From Verrucomicrobiales bacterium (GTDB lineage: Bacteria > Verrucomicrobiota > Verrucomicrobiia > Verrucomicrobiales > DEV007), in contig JAKMGR010000523.1 of NCBI GenBank assembly GCA_022424805.1, positions 1 through 6,998 on the forward strand: a DNA stretch of 6,998 nt, in the 5' to 3' direction. The notes beneath the pieces are model-generated. The model ran no database searches. It was not told where the DNA came from and was given only the letters and a program-made list of their open reading frames with translations. The position numbers and the translations under genes are program-made. Below are positions 6,151 to 6,998 of the stretch, one piece after another. Position 1 is the stretch's first letter, and each line of letters begins with the position of its first letter.

Positions 6151-6998
6151 ATGCAAAAATACATTCTCTCCTCTAATGGAGCGGGAATCGCAGTTGCGGC
6201 TCTTGCTATCATTCTTGCGCCACCGGTCCAGTCTTTCGACACGGATGGTATCTTCCGATTTCGCAGCATTTCGGGCGCAGGCAATAACTCCATTTATCCC
6301 AATTCCGGGCGGGCTGACTCGCTTCTGATTCGTCGCAACGGAGCTGTCGAATGCGGAGACGCCGTCGACCCTCCACGTGGAGTTCCTTCGGAAAACGAAC
6401 GGGACGGCGATGTTGAGGTGGACTAGCAGCGCCGCCTTCCCAGTGGTCGCGAAATCAGCAATACGGTTCACGATCAGGGAAGTGGAAATCGCCCGAGTTG
6501 ACGCAGACTGAATCAGCTGTTTTTCCAGTTTGGTCAATTTCTCAGTCACGACACCGGGCTGACCGAGCCAAACAACAGTGATTCCACTGACGGAGGGACG
6601 GGCTTGTCCGGGAATGAGTCTTTCAATATTGAGGTATCCGGGAGCGATCCCGATTTTTCCTTCAGCGAAATTGATCTGACACGATCGATCGCAGAATCGG
6701 CTGGCACTTCTCCGACTGGAATCCGCGAGCAGATCAATACGATCACGGCATTCGTTGATGCCTCAAATGTATACGGTTCGGACAACACACGCGCCAATGC
6801 TCTACGAACTGGCCGTGGCGGAAAACTGCTTGATCGGAATTGACCGGACGGGAAGCTACTGCCTCTCAATACCTTTGGTTTGGAAAATGCGAACCCCCTC
6901 CATCTCGATGAAGAGGATACGTTCGCGGCTGGCGACGTTCGGGCGAATGAGCAGATTGGTCTCATTGCGATGCACACGCTCTTTCTCGAAGCAGAGAG
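6151..6998 (+). pseudogene. Animal-type heme peroxidase gene with three in-frame stop codons, 3' end outside the window
   Basis: Frame 1 from ATG 6151 gives a signal peptide (about residues 1-28, hydrophobic core ending APPVQS), then FRFRSISGAGNN, the opening motif of bacterial animal-type heme peroxidases. The same frame then runs through SGREISNTV, FGQFLSHDTGL, REQINTITAFVDASNVYGS, PLNTFGLENANP and AAGDVRANEQIGLIAMHTL. These are consecutive blocks of the myeloperoxidase/peroxinectin family. The distal His (6547-6549), calcium Asp (6550-6552), and the Arg and Glu of GDVRANE (6940-6942, 6949-6951) remain; the residue before the distal His, usually Asp linked to heme, is Ser. Three stops interrupt the frame: TAG 6424-6426, TGA 6499-6501 and TGA 6841-6843, with no frameshift seen. 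About 18 residues before the first stop-flanked motif look extra. At the window edge the expected REHNR block is not seen after HTLFL. The intact protein would be secreted. An extra 7 codons upstream (GTG 6130) are possible. Confidence 0.82.

Noticed and set aside
6499..6843. Selenocysteine insertion at the two TGA codons of the peroxidase
   Set aside because: This peroxidase family has a heme active site and no catalytic selenocysteine or cysteine there; a third stop in the same frame is TAG, and no convincing SECIS-like hairpin follows the TGAs by eye.
6082..6977. Two minus-strand open frames (155 and 143 codons) opposite the peroxidase
   Set aside because: They are open partly because the plus-strand gene is interrupted, but the plus frame carries consecutive peroxidase motifs and the minus frames show none.
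1..6998. CRISPR array, transposon or toxin-antitoxin pair
   Set aside because: No regularly spaced direct repeats, no transposase motifs or terminal repeats, and no small overlapping gene pair of that kind were found on either strand.

Overview
The window reads like chromosomal DNA of a Gram-negative, probably Verrucomicrobiota-like (PVC group) bacterium. The pointers are a formylglycine-type sulfatase, a bacterial animal-type heme peroxidase, an outer-membrane barrel with a C-terminal Phe, small membrane proteins of families I associate with that group, and starts without a clear Shine-Dalgarno motif. The assignment is inference; no rRNA or ribosomal protein marker is present.

Layout, left to right. 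(1) 2-175 (+): the last 57 codons of a gene that resembles the C-terminus of a PIG-L/LmbE deacetylase; its end overlaps the convergent next gene by 23 bp. (2) 153-1406 (-): a PrsW-family intramembrane protease with its motifs intact and an extra acidic helical domain near the N-terminus. (3) 1509-1943 (-): a TMEM220-family membrane protein, separated from prsW by a 102-bp gap holding a 10-bp hairpin. (4) 2086-2162 and 2198-2274 (+): tRNA-Arg(ACG) and tRNA-Pro(CGG), probably one transcript ending at a bidirectional terminator (2299-2336). (5) 2360-3403 and 3582-3953 (-): a Met/His-rich outer-membrane barrel and, upstream of it, a small exported or anchored CxxC protein. (6) 4064-4576 (-): a small membrane protein gene broken by an in-frame TAG. 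(7) 4624-6042 (+): an intact type I sulfatase without a signal peptide, divergent from the broken gene across only 47 bp. (8) 6151-end (+): an animal-type heme peroxidase gene whose frame is kept throughout but interrupted by one TAG and two TGA codons; it runs off the window.

The genes do not form one pathway. The clearest functional pairing is the CxxC protein with the barrel. The most notable feature is two loci (4064-4576 and 6151-6998) where homology continues in one frame across internal stop codons. Nonsense decay is the simplest reading, because intact genes in the same window end at TAG, TGA and TAA. I found no CRISPR array, insertion sequence or phage gene, and no convincing new multi-gene system.
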